Shown in pieces: positions 49,145 to 55,482 of a stretch of DNA of 55,482 nucleotides. Below the pieces are notes generated by a model, which made no database searches, was not told the DNA's origin, and worked only from the letters and a program-made list of their open reading frames with translations. The DNA is from Desulfobacterales bacterium (lineage in GTDB: Bacteria > Desulfobacterota > Desulfobacteria > Desulfobacterales > SpSt-501), in the NCBI GenBank assembly GCA_025454255.1, contig JALOOU010000010.1:1-55482 (forward strand), written 5' to 3'. The position numbers and the translations under genes are program-made. Position 1 is the first letter of the stretch, and the number at the start of each line of letters is the position of its first letter.

Positions 49145-51022
49145 TCAAGCCGATGACCGCGATCCGGCCCTATCCAGGCGCCGGACCCGGCTGGCCTTCG
49201 GGCCCAGCTCCTGTCTCAAGCGTCTTTTGAGCATCCATCGATTCCAATAGGTGAGAGGCGCCCGGGCCACCCTCAGCTTTCCGTTCAGGGCCGCCTCGGG
49301 CCGATACAAGAGGTCGGCGAGGTGAATCGTCGGCGACAGCCTGTTCAGGAACCCGGTGCAGCCGGCGCAGTAGGCAACCATCGGGCGGCCGCCGGCCTCC
49401 TGCTGCCGGATGGCCCCCCATGCCTTGGCGAAGTCGGGCTTGACGAACCCCACCATACCGCCCTCCCCGCAGCAGACCGTGCGTCGGCCGCGGCGCTTCA
49501 ATTCCGTTATCTTCAGCCCCATCTCGGCGAGCAGGCCGCGAACGGCCTGGTGCACTGGGGCTTCGTTGCGCAGCGCACAGGGGTCGTGGACGCCGACCTC
49601 CCGACCCCCGTTTTTGGACCCGGCGTTGAATCCGTTTGCGTGGATGAATTCGTAGACGGTCTTAACGGCAATTCCCTTGCCGTGGTGCTGGAAAATCTTG
49701 AAGCAGTTCGGGCAGGCCACCAGCACCCGCTTCACCCCTTGGCGGGACAGATATCCGGTCAGCTCTCCGAACACGAATTCAAAATGCGCCTGACGCCCAA
49801 GATCGTGCGACGGTTTCGTGCAGCAGTCGAGCACGATCCCCAGTGCAGGTAGGGTCTTTTGCAGATCCCGAAACATGCGCAGAGTCACCCCCGGCCGGGT
49901 CCCCGGCAGGCTGCATCCGGGAAAGAACACCGTATCGCAGCCATCGGGCAGCCCATACCAGGAAAATAATGGCGAGGTGCCGCGCTTCTCGAATCCCAAG
50001 ATGGCCCTGTAGACGGACTCTTCGAAATGCCCCCCTTCGACATACTGGCGGCGGATCTCCAGAAACAGCCTGAAAGGGTCGAGTTTCTCGGGACAGACCG
50101 CATGGCAGAGGCTGCACAGGCTGCATTCGTAAGCGATCGCCTGGTGCCGAGGTGATGAAAAATCGAACGCGTTCGCAATCGCCTTGGGTGTACCGTAATG
50201 CGATAGGAAGGCACAACCCTTGACGCACGCGCCGCACTCAGTGCAGCGCTCTCGAATGTTTTTAAGATAAGGCTCCAAAGCCGGCGGCGTTTTTCCGCCC
50301 ATCATCAAAGCCGGTTTAATAATATCCGATCCTTTACGGAACCGTTCTTTGTAAAACCGCAGCGCCCGACGCACCACCAACGGGAGCACCCCGATCAGGG
50401 CCAGGGAAATGGCTATCCCCGGCGAGAGGATGCCCGCTACCGACTCGATCCGGCCGAGCTGGCTTCCGGCATTGACGAAAACCGCCGTACCCGGCAGCAT
50501 CCCCAGCTGCGAGACCCAGTAGAAGGTGGTCAGACGGATGGGGGTGAGCCCCATGACCATGTTGATGATGCAGAAAGGAATCACCGGAATCAGCCGCAGA
50601 GAAAAAAGGTAGAAGGCGCCCTCCTCCTGGATGCCGGCATTCACCCGCTTCAATTTGTCCCCGAACCGGCGCTGCACCCAATCGCGCAGGAGATAGCGCG
50701 AAAGGGCGCAGGCCAGAGTGGCGCCGATGGCGCTGGCGAAGGAGATCAGGATGGTCCCTGCGAGCGCACCGAACAAGGCCCCCGCCGCCAATCCCAGAAC
50801 CGTGGCGCCCGGAAGATTGAGCGCCACCACCGGAATGTAGAGCGCGGCGAATGCGGCGGCCACGGCAGCCGGCCGTTGGTCGTAAAGCGCCTGCAGGCGC
50901 GATTGGTGCGCCTTGACGCTCTCCAGGATCAATTCCCGATGCAGTCCAGTGCTGAAGAACAGCGCCACCAGAACCAAAACCGCGCCCACCAGGAGCCATC
51001 GGCTATGCCTCATTAAATTCAT
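49145..51022 (-). CDS. VTT/TVP38 membrane domain fused to an HdrD-like Fe-S protein
   Basis: 625 residues. Residues 1-225 are a VTT (DedA/TVP38) integral membrane domain ([64 protein letters not shown]). Then two 4Fe-4S motifs, Cys260/263/266/270 and Cys300/303/306/310, and two CCG-type (HdrD) domains: Cys370 in FFPGC, CC at 400-401, [20 protein letters not shown] and CAGCTGF. Combined membrane and heterodisulfide-reductase-like parts point to a membrane redox complex with a quinone or thiol/disulfide partner. It sits between the broken dehydratase and activase genes yet is intact. Start ATG 51022 overlaps the relic stop as ATGA. Confidence 0.88.
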   Translation of the reverse strand: MNLMRHSRWLLVGAVLVLVALFFSTGLHRELILESVKAHQSRLQALYDQRPAAVAAAFAALYIPVVALNLPGATVLGLAAGALFGALAGTILISFASAIGATLACALSRYLLRDWVQRRFGDKLKRVNAGIQEEGAFYLFSLRLIPVIPFCIINMVMGLTPIRLTTFYWVSQLGMLPGTAVFVNAGSQLGRIESVAGILSPGIAISLALIGVLPLVVRRALRFYKERFRKGSDIIKPALMMGGKTPPALEPYLKNIRERCTECGACVKGCAFLSHYGTPKAIANAFDFSSPRHQAIAYECSLCSLCHAVCPEKLDPFRLFLEIRRQYVEGGHFEESVYRAILGFEKRGTSPLFSWYGLPDGCDTVFFPGCSLPGTRPGVTLRMFRDLQKTLPALGIVLDCCTKPSHDLGRQAHFEFVFGELTGYLSRQGVKRVLVACPNCFKIFQHHGKGIAVKTVYEFIHANGFNAGSKNGGREVGVHDPCALRNEAPVHQAVRGLLAEMGLKITELKRRGRRTVCCGEGGMVGFVKPDFAKAWGAIRQQEAGGRPMVAYCAGCTGFLNRLSPTIHLADLLYRPEAALNGKLRVARAPLTYWNRWMLKRRLRQELGPKASRVRRLDRAGSRSSA

Positions 51023-51239
51023 CTCAGCATCTCGATAAACGCCTCGACGCGGGTCTTGAGCTGGCCGACGTCCTCCATGCTGTAGTCGGTCTCGATGCGA
51101 AACGCAGGAATCTTTTTCTCCTCGAGCGCCTAGGCGAGCGGGATCGCCTCCATCAGGTAGGGCTGGCAGAGCGTCTGGCCGCAGTGGGTTACGCCATCGG
51201 CGTTGTTAAGGGCCTCGAAATTGTCAGGATACTGCCTAA
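51019..51239 (-). pseudogene. 2-hydroxyacyl-CoA dehydratase subunit D (HgdB/BcrC-like), C-terminal relic
   Basis: Minus-strand frame: YPDNFEALNNADGVTHCGQT, then LCQPYLMEAIPLA, a TAG at 51130-51132, [31 protein letters not shown] and IEMLR, ending in TGA. It is the last 70 or so residues of a dehydratase subunit, with one nonsense codon in what should be Gln or similar, and without the N-terminal 300 residues. The break at the upstream end coincides with the double-hairpin repeat. The TGA overlaps the start of the VTT gene, showing that the genes were once coupled. Confidence 0.75.
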
Positions 51240-51312
51240 AAATCCCTCCTGAGCTCCCTTTGCCAAAGGGAGGGATCACCCCTCTTCGACAAAGAGGGGC
51301 CCGGGGGCCGTT
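51240..51312. repeat. Double-hairpin interspersed repeat (MITE/REP-like)
   Basis: CTCCCTTT, loop GCC, AAAGGGAG (51254-51272) and CCCCTCTT, loop, AAGAGGGG (51279-51299), each 8-bp perfect stems, spaced 6 bases. This is the kind of CCCTTTG-CAAAGGG element found in many copies in Desulfobacterota and cyanobacteria. It separates the dehydratase relic from the rhodanese gene and probably marks the rearrangement that truncated the relic. Confidence 0.7.
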
Positions 51313-51347
51313 GTTTCCGCTGCCGGAGGACCGGCCAGCCGCCTGGG

Positions 51348-51872
51348 CTACTTGATCGACCCGACAGGGTGCTTTGCTCCCTTCCAGGCGAAAATTCCTC
51401 CGGGGTAGCGATACACATTCGTATAGCCGTTTTTGACGGCCCAGGCCGCGCCGTTGTGGCTGCGGGTGCATTTGACGAACCCGCAGTAGATGACGACCTG
51501 CTTGCTCTTGTCGGGCCCGAGCATGTTGATCAAATCCTGCTCGCTCTTGCCTGCGGTCTCCTTGGCGTCCCAGACCTTCATGTCGGGAATCGGGAAGAGG
51601 AACTGTTTGGCGCCCGGGACGTGCTCTTTCTTGTAGCTCTCCTCATAGGGCATCGTATCGATGAGGACCATCTCCTTCTTGGCGTCGATCCATCCCTTCA
51701 GCTCTTCGGTTCCGACCAGTTTGTAGCCGCCGGAGACTGCCTGGTTGTGAAGACCGATGGCAATCTTTTCCCAGGCGAACTCCTCTTCGAATTTGTCCGC
51801 GGCAACGGCGGCGCCGAAACCGAACAGCAACAGGACCGCAATCATGCCTCCGATCTGAAGCCATTTGCCCAT
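51348..51872 (-). CDS. Exported rhodanese-like protein
   Basis: 174 residues. Signal peptide MGKWLQIGGMIAVLLLFGFGAAVAA, then a rhodanese domain: VGTEELKGWIDAKKEMVLIDTMPYEESYKKEHVPGAKQ and VIYCGFVKCTRSHNGAAWAVKNGYTNVYRYPGGIFAWKG. The active Cys is at the start of the CGFVKC loop, and a second Cys may form a redox pair. It would act in the periplasm on sulfane sulfur or as a thiol carrier. ATG 51872 follows AGGAGAGG at 5 bases. Overlaps the MauE-like gene by 31 bases, so the two are coupled. Confidence 0.87.
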   Translation of the reverse strand: MGKWLQIGGMIAVLLLFGFGAAVAADKFEEEFAWEKIAIGLHNQAVSGGYKLVGTEELKGWIDAKKEMVLIDTMPYEESYKKEHVPGAKQFLFPIPDMKVWDAKETAGKSEQDLINMLGPDKSKQVVIYCGFVKCTRSHNGAAWAVKNGYTNVYRYPGGIFAWKGAKHPVGSIK

Positions 51873-52375
51873 CTTGACCTCTCCTTTATGAATGAGTTGA
51901 CCGCCGCGCGCACAGCAATCGGGCGGATGGACCGAAACCGCCTCCACGCGTAGAGATAAGCAATCCCGACGCCCATGATCAAATCCCGTTTGAGGGCATC
52001 CCGCAGGCCGTGATAGGCCCGCGACTCGATCTCCTCCGGACCGAAGCAGCCGCAGTCCACGTCGAGCCCCATGCGGATTCCGTAAATCAGAATGGCGATG
52101 AAAACGCCTAGCAGCCCCGAAATCACCGCCAGCGAGCCGCGAATGTCTAAGATCAGGCCGATCGCCGCGACCACTTCGAGCAGCGGCAGCCCGATGGCGA
52201 CTGGCATCAGCAAGCTGCCGGGCAGGATCCCGTAGGCCTTGATGAGAACGGCAAACGCCTTGGGATCGAGCAGTTTCGTAACACCGGCATAGAGGAAGAT
52301 AAACGCCAAGACCCATCGAACAAGCCGATAGACAAAATTCAATGACAAACGCTCGTGTAGTTTGGCGTTGCGCAT
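51842..52375 (-). CDS. MauE/DoxX-family membrane protein
   Basis: 177 residues with four membrane helices. VRWVLAFIFLYAGVTKLLDPKAFAVLI and the LDVDCGCFGPEEI motif match MauE/DoxX-type redox proteins, whose Cys pair (DCGC) helps disulfide chemistry in the periplasm or methylamine dehydrogenase maturation. With the rhodanese it looks like a small sulfur-redox unit. ATG 52375 (MRNAKLHE) is my choice; ATG 52417 would add 14 residues. Confidence 0.85.
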   Translation of the reverse strand: MRNAKLHERLSLNFVYRLVRWVLAFIFLYAGVTKLLDPKAFAVLIKAYGILPGSLLMPVAIGLPLLEVVAAIGLILDIRGSLAVISGLLGVFIAILIYGIRMGLDVDCGCFGPEEIESRAYHGLRDALKRDLIMGVGIAYLYAWRRFRSIRPIAVRAAVNSFIKERSRWANGFRSEA

Positions 52376-52431
52376 CCGCACGGTACGAGAACATGATGTT
52401 TTGAGCAGACAGCACAAGTACAGACTCGGAC

Positions 52432-52470
52432 AACCTATTGAAAACGAAAGTTGAAATCAAATCGTTTGAT
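52432..52470 (-). promoter_or_regulatory. Candidate promoter and palindromic site upstream of MauE/rhodanese
   Basis: TTGATT (52455-52460) and TAGGTT (52432-52437) have a 17-base spacer on the minus strand. ATCAAATCGTTTGAT (52456-52470) is a perfect 6-bp inverted repeat that overlaps the -35, as for an activator or repressor site. The -10 is weak. Confidence 0.35.
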
Positions 52471-52553
52471 CTGATAATCGCCGGATCGAGAATAGATAAT
52501 TTCTATATATCAGGATAGGCGTGTGCGCTCGCGACACGGTGTGGCAGGAGCGC

Positions 52554-53282
52554 TCACTCGGCGGGGTTGCGATCGGCGCTGTTCTTCAGCCGCCGGATGG
52601 TGGAGCTGATTTCATCGGCCCGGGCGGTGAGGCGGTTGAGCTCGACGAGGTGCGGGGCATATCTGCCGGCAACCGCAGTGTGCGAATATCGCACGAAGTG
52701 GTCGATTTCGCTCCAGGCCTCCTCGAGCAGGGTGCGCACTTGGATCTCGACCGGCAGGGTCTTGTCCTTGGAGCGCTCGAAGGCGATCAGGTAGTGGACC
52801 GAGCGGTAGCCCCAGGGATGCCGGTGAACCTCGCAGCGGCGGTCGCGGAAGGCCTGGATGAGAGCCGGCGGGTCCTCGGCATGGATGTTGGCCACCGGCG
52901 CTTCTTTAAGCTCCCAGGTGCGCAGGATGAAATCATGGATCGACGCCCAATCCTCCTTGAACAGGTGCAGGGCGCGCACCCCCACCAGGTCGGTGACGAG
53001 TTGGTCGTAGTTGCCCGTGCCGATGTCGATCGCCGGGTTCTCGAGCTTGATGCGGACGATTTTCTCCAGCAGGTGGTCCGGGGATTTGATCCGCGTCTTG
53101 ACGGTGTGGACGGCTTCGACCGGCCGCAGCCGCTCGGCCACATAATTGGCATCCAGCCCCAACTCGGGGGTGCTCTTCTCAAAATCCCGTCGGATGGCGA
53201 TCAGCAGGTCCCAGTCGAGGCTTGTCCGCCGGAACTGGGATTCCGGTATGGAGAACCGTTTTAGAAATTCAGACTGCTGCAA
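52554..53282 (-). CDS. RelA/SpoT-domain (p)ppGpp synthetase-like protein, small form
   Basis: 242 residues, only the synthetase domain: VKTRIKSPDHLLEKIVRI, DLVGVRALHLFKEDW, YRSVHYLIAF and PVEIQVRTLLEEAWSEIDH. The core residues of small alarmone synthetases are present (Arg, Lys, Asp of the GTP/ATP site, and Glu and Gln of the EIQVRT motif). There is no HD hydrolase, TGS or ACT domain, so it can make but not break (p)ppGpp. Stand-alone enzymes of this kind are set off by transcription, and some are toxins; no antitoxin-like gene adjoins it. A 231-base gap to the next gene shows nothing clear. Confidence 0.85.
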   Translation of the reverse strand: MQQSEFLKRFSIPESQFRRTSLDWDLLIAIRRDFEKSTPELGLDANYVAERLRPVEAVHTVKTRIKSPDHLLEKIVRIKLENPAIDIGTGNYDQLVTDLVGVRALHLFKEDWASIHDFILRTWELKEAPVANIHAEDPPALIQAFRDRRCEVHRHPWGYRSVHYLIAFERSKDKTLPVEIQVRTLLEEAWSEIDHFVRYSHTAVAGRYAPHLVELNRLTARADEISSTIRRLKNSADRNPAE

Positions 53283-53513
53283 GCGCCCCCCCTTTTACCC
53301 GGCTTCCCCTGCAGGGTTGTCGCACGGTCTGATGGACTTCCGTATAACGAGATGAGAAAAGGGTCAACCGGTTTCAGACGCAGCTGTCGGATTGCAGGGT
53401 TGCGGATGCCGTTTGCAAGGCCGGTTCGGCCTGAAGACGGAAGGGGCCGGGCAGCTGAGGTGCCAGCACATCGCCGGCGGAGGCCGCCTTTGGGTACGCG
53501 CTGAAACCCTCGC

Positions 53514-54896
53514 TTAGAACCTGATGTTCAACCGAATTCCGACGTCCTCAAGGGTCAACTTGGAGCGGCCGGCTTCATCGGAGGAGAGCCTCGAATCCTG
53601 GCTATAGGCGTGGGTGCTGTAAAGCGAGAAACGCAGCGAATCTGAGAGCTTGTAGTGAAGCCCCAACGCCACATCCAGGGACTGCCAGTCCGGAGAGATC
53701 CGGGCGGGATTGTCCAGCAGGTTTTCCTGGTTGTTGACATGGGCCGCCATGAACATGGCCACTCTCGAGGAGGGCAGGACCATCCAGGTTTCCAGGCCGA
53801 TCTTCTGGTAGTTTTCCTCGTCAAGGGCGCTTTTCTCTTTGGACCTCGACCCCTCGGCCTGGGATATCGAGGGAAGGATCCCTACCCACTCCAGGGGCGA
53901 GAGCAACGCCGAGAGCTTAAGCCCGCTTTCTGTCGGCGGGTGGGCATACCGCGGCATGTGATCGGCAAATAGGGACCCTGGTTCCGGAGGCGGAGGGTCG
54001 GAGAGGGCGTTGAGAAAAAAACCGCTCAGAATCAGCTCAAACGAATCATCCAGCCTGATCCCCGCGTCCATTGAACTGAGCAGGCCGCCGGATTCAAGAC
54101 CGGAAAAAGCAAAGGCCGCTGAGTTTCGCGCCAGCTCCTCCATCTCAGAGTTCTGCGACGAATCCTCAATCTCCAGGCCGCGAATGCGTTTGGAAAACAT
54201 GAACCGTGCTTTCCAGTGCTGATGGTCGAGGCGGGAGATAGTGACCCCCTCGGAACGGGCGGCATGCAGAAAATAGCCGCCCGACAAGTACATGCCCACA
54301 TGGTCGATCCGCTTGCGTTGCGGGCCGAAAAACAAGAGGTCGCCTGTCTTCAGCTCGTCGCCGGCTACGGTTTCAAGGTCGCCCAGCTGGCTCTGCTCGC
54401 GTGAGCTGCGGGGAAGTTCGACGCCAAAGGCATCGGCATAAACTTTTTGAACCAGACCGGAGCAGTCGATCCCACCCTGGCCGTTGCCGCCGAACCGGTA
54501 GCGCAGGCCGAAGAACTTGCTGATCTCCTGTTCGATGTTTTCAGGCAGGGTCGGCGATATTTTCTGGGTGATGGACTCCGCTTTGGTCTTGGTCTTGGCT
54601 ATGACCACCGGCGGCGGGGCAGGCTTGTCCCTTTTGACGTTGGAGGGGGCGACAGGCGCCTTCTTTAAGGGTTTTTTAGCCTTAGTGTTTGGCTTGGATT
54701 TGGCTGGTGCGGAATCGGATGCAGCCTTTTTTGAGGATCTGGGGTTGGCCGAGGGTGTCTGGGCGTCAGCCAGGTCGCCCACCCCAAACGCAAAAACAAA
54801 TAGGCAGAAAGCCGTCAAAAGGCCTCTGCCGCTGAAGCGCCCTCGTGTCCGGGGAAAATCTTGATTATTCGGCGATGCGTGATGCGAGTGTTGCAA
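53514..54896 (-). CDS. NlpC/P60 endopeptidase with a C-terminal beta-strand-rich, barrel-like domain
   Basis: 460 residues from a TTG at 54896, 9 bases after GAGG; a GTG at 54971 would give 485 but an odd 50-residue start before the signal segment. A signal peptide (GLLTAFCLFVFAFGVGDLADA) leads to a Lys/Pro/Ala linker, then NlpC/P60: GGIDCSGLVQKV with Cys145, DHVGMYLSGGYFLHAARS with His199 and His211. The last 215 residues alternate polar and hydrophobic stretches and end in IRLNIRF with a C-terminal Phe, as in outer-membrane beta barrels. It would cut peptide cross-links near the outer membrane. The fusion is unusual. Confidence 0.85.
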   Translation of the reverse strand: MQHSHHASPNNQDFPRTRGRFSGRGLLTAFCLFVFAFGVGDLADAQTPSANPRSSKKAASDSAPAKSKPNTKAKKPLKKAPVAPSNVKRDKPAPPPVVIAKTKTKAESITQKISPTLPENIEQEISKFFGLRYRFGGNGQGGIDCSGLVQKVYADAFGVELPRSSREQSQLGDLETVAGDELKTGDLLFFGPQRKRIDHVGMYLSGGYFLHAARSEGVTISRLDHQHWKARFMFSKRIRGLEIEDSSQNSEMEELARNSAAFAFSGLESGGLLSSMDAGIRLDDSFELILSGFFLNALSDPPPPEPGSLFADHMPRYAHPPTESGLKLSALLSPLEWVGILPSISQAEGSRSKEKSALDEENYQKIGLETWMVLPSSRVAMFMAAHVNNQENLLDNPARISPDWQSLDVALGLHYKLSDSLRFSLYSTHAYSQDSRLSSDEAGRSKLTLEDVGIRLNIRF

Positions 54897-54978
54897 TGCT
54901 CTCAACCTCAGCGCGGACAACGTATCGTCCAGAATTGGCGCACTTGCTTCGCTGCGCCGCAAAACCTCCACAGGGACT

Positions 54979-55079
54979 CGGCGGCATTCCGCCGTCAGGT
55001 GGTTTCAGCAGCCCGACTCAAGCACTCATTGTGCTCGATCCTTGCGGCTGCACTTCGAGGGCTGCTTTTAGCCTGACGG
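54979..55079. repeat. Nested palindromic element upstream of the NlpC/P60 gene
   Basis: CGGCGG, loop CATT, CCGCCG (54979-54994); CCGTCAGG (54992-54999) with CCTGACGG (55072-55079); AGCAGCCC (55007-55014) with GGGCTGCT (55059-55066); inner AGCAC (55021-55025) with GTGCT (55031-55035). All stems are perfect. The fold covers about 100 bases and might be a structured RNA leader of the minus-strand gene or a DNA repeat; it does not match a riboswitch I know. Confidence 0.6.
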
Positions 55080-55350
55080 TCGTAATTCTGTCAACCTTTT
55101 TTTAATTTTGCCGCCCAAACCGAATGCAAAAAAGATACCAAAAATCGACGAAACGCCTCAACCTGTCCACAAGATGTGTTTATGTCCCGAATTTTAGGCT
55201 TATGCGTTTCAGCTCCAATTACGCCAGCGAATCAACTGTAACGAGATCGTCAGGCTCCGCGCGGCCTCACGCCGCAGTTCCCCCGCCCCCCTCCCCGATC
55301 ACGCACCGGCCGCTTGCGGGGTTGATAAGATGATCGGCCCCTTTTATTTT
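55080..55350. other. Gene-free stretch before tRNA-Asn
   Basis: About 270 bases without a gene on either strand. The first part is AT-rich (TTTTTTTAATTTT near 55098-55111) and could hold the promoter of the NlpC/P60 gene: TTGACA with 17 bases to CTAAAA on the minus strand at about 55060-55090, which however overlaps the palindrome. Nothing else is clear. Confidence 0.4.
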
Positions 55351-55353
55351 TCC

Positions 55354-55382
55354 TTGACTTGCGTTGCGAAAGCATTTAATTG
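55354..55382 (+). promoter_or_regulatory. Promoter of tRNA-Asn
   Basis: TTGACT (55354-55359), a 17-base spacer and TAATTG (55377-55382), in an AT-rich run 18 bases before the tRNA. Confidence 0.6.
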
Positions 55383-55399
55383 ATTCAATTCAAAATTAT

Positions 55400-55475
55400 T
55401 CCCCGATAGCTCAATCGGCAGAGCGGGTGGCTGTTAACCACTAGGTTGTAGGTTCAAGTCCTACTCGGGGAGCCA
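55400..55475 (+). tRNA. tRNA-Asn (anticodon GTT)
   Basis: 76 bases. Acceptor TCCCCGA pairs with TCGGGGA, discriminator G and encoded CCA. The anticodon loop CTGTTAA gives GTT for AAC/AAU codons. D-arm AGCTCAATCGGCAGAGC and T-arm GTAGGTTCAAGTCCTAC are standard. Confidence 0.95.
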
Positions 55476-55482
55476 ATTAAAT

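Noticed and set aside
51130-51132. TAG in the dehydratase relic as a pyrrolysine codon
   Set aside because: The gene is truncated and sits next to a broken partner; nothing in the window suggests pylT or pyl genes. Decay is simpler.
54979-55079. c-di-AMP (ydaO) or other known riboswitch
   Set aside because: A GCCGAGTCC...GGAGG stretch recalls ydaO, but the closing stems and the CCCGACAGC part are missing; other riboswitch cores are not matched.
54845-55105. Plus-strand open frame at the NlpC leader
   Set aside because: It covers the nested palindrome and the start of the minus-strand gene; no ribosome site and no recognisable protein.

Overview
The window is a high-GC chromosomal segment that looks like an anaerobic member of the Desulfobacterota (former Deltaproteobacteria). 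This is inference from gene content: a selenocysteine-type SelD beside YedF, remnants of a 2-hydroxyacyl-CoA dehydratase and its activase, a VTT/HdrD-like iron-sulfur fusion, a zinc-ribbon/DUF3426 protein, and two tripartite tricarboxylate transporters (TTT). No 16S rRNA or other taxonomic marker is present.

Layout. (1) 1-395: the C-terminal end of a tyrosine recombinase beside the 3' end of tRNA-Leu(CAA), the probable edge of an integrated element lying to the left. (2) 467-17926, all on the minus strand and transcribed right to left: a large catabolic cluster with a MmgE/PrpD-family protein, TcuA and TcuB (tricarballylate dehydrogenase and its membrane Fe-S/cytochrome partner), an NAD(P)-dependent dehydrogenase, a single-chain aconitase, a GntR/HutC-type regulator, an RraA-type aldolase, two PLP aminotransferases and two complete TTT sets (tctA, tctB, tctC). 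A site fitting the HutC-type operator consensus lies in front of the first gene. (3) 17905-29633, mostly minus: a decayed HMG-CoA-lyase-like remnant, then housekeeping genes: creA, a TsaC/Sua5-like protein, a purD-purE fusion, an ATP-grasp ligase overlapping ddl, a DUF1992 protein, tRNA-Met, a long acidic zinc-ribbon protein, hpt, a DnaJ-like co-chaperone and mnmG. (4) 29797-37661, mostly plus: radical SAM YhcC, an odd 990-residue protein joining receiver-like domains to a PEP-synthase ATP-grasp domain, a metallo-beta-lactamase-fold hydrolase, DUF1848 and dusB. (5) 37706-46340, mixed: a surface protein, polA, a CoA-binding protein, a Cys-rich mini-protein, a second radical SAM protein, a half-size TMEM165/GDT1 protein, an MltD-like lytic transglycosylase and YhbY. 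(6) 46454-52460, minus: yedF and selD, where SelD carries an in-frame UGA and a hairpin that fits a bacterial SECIS; then a decaying dehydratase/activase locus split by an intact VTT-HdrD fusion and invaded by a double-hairpin repeat; then a rhodanese/MauE pair. (7) 52554-55482: a RelA/SpoT-type synthetase, an NlpC/P60 endopeptidase with a beta-strand-rich tail, an unexplained nested palindrome, and tRNA-Asn(GTT).

How the genes work together. In the left third, TTT uptake could bring in tricarboxylates, TcuAB oxidise a tricarballylate-like compound to an aconitate-like alkene, and the aconitase and PrpD-like enzyme add or remove water. The aldolase, dehydrogenase and aminotransferases point to a substrate more complex than tricarballylate. 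The rest of the window is mainly housekeeping with several unusual fusions and some visible gene decay. The cluster at 467-17926 and the selD to dehydratase region are the places I would look at first.
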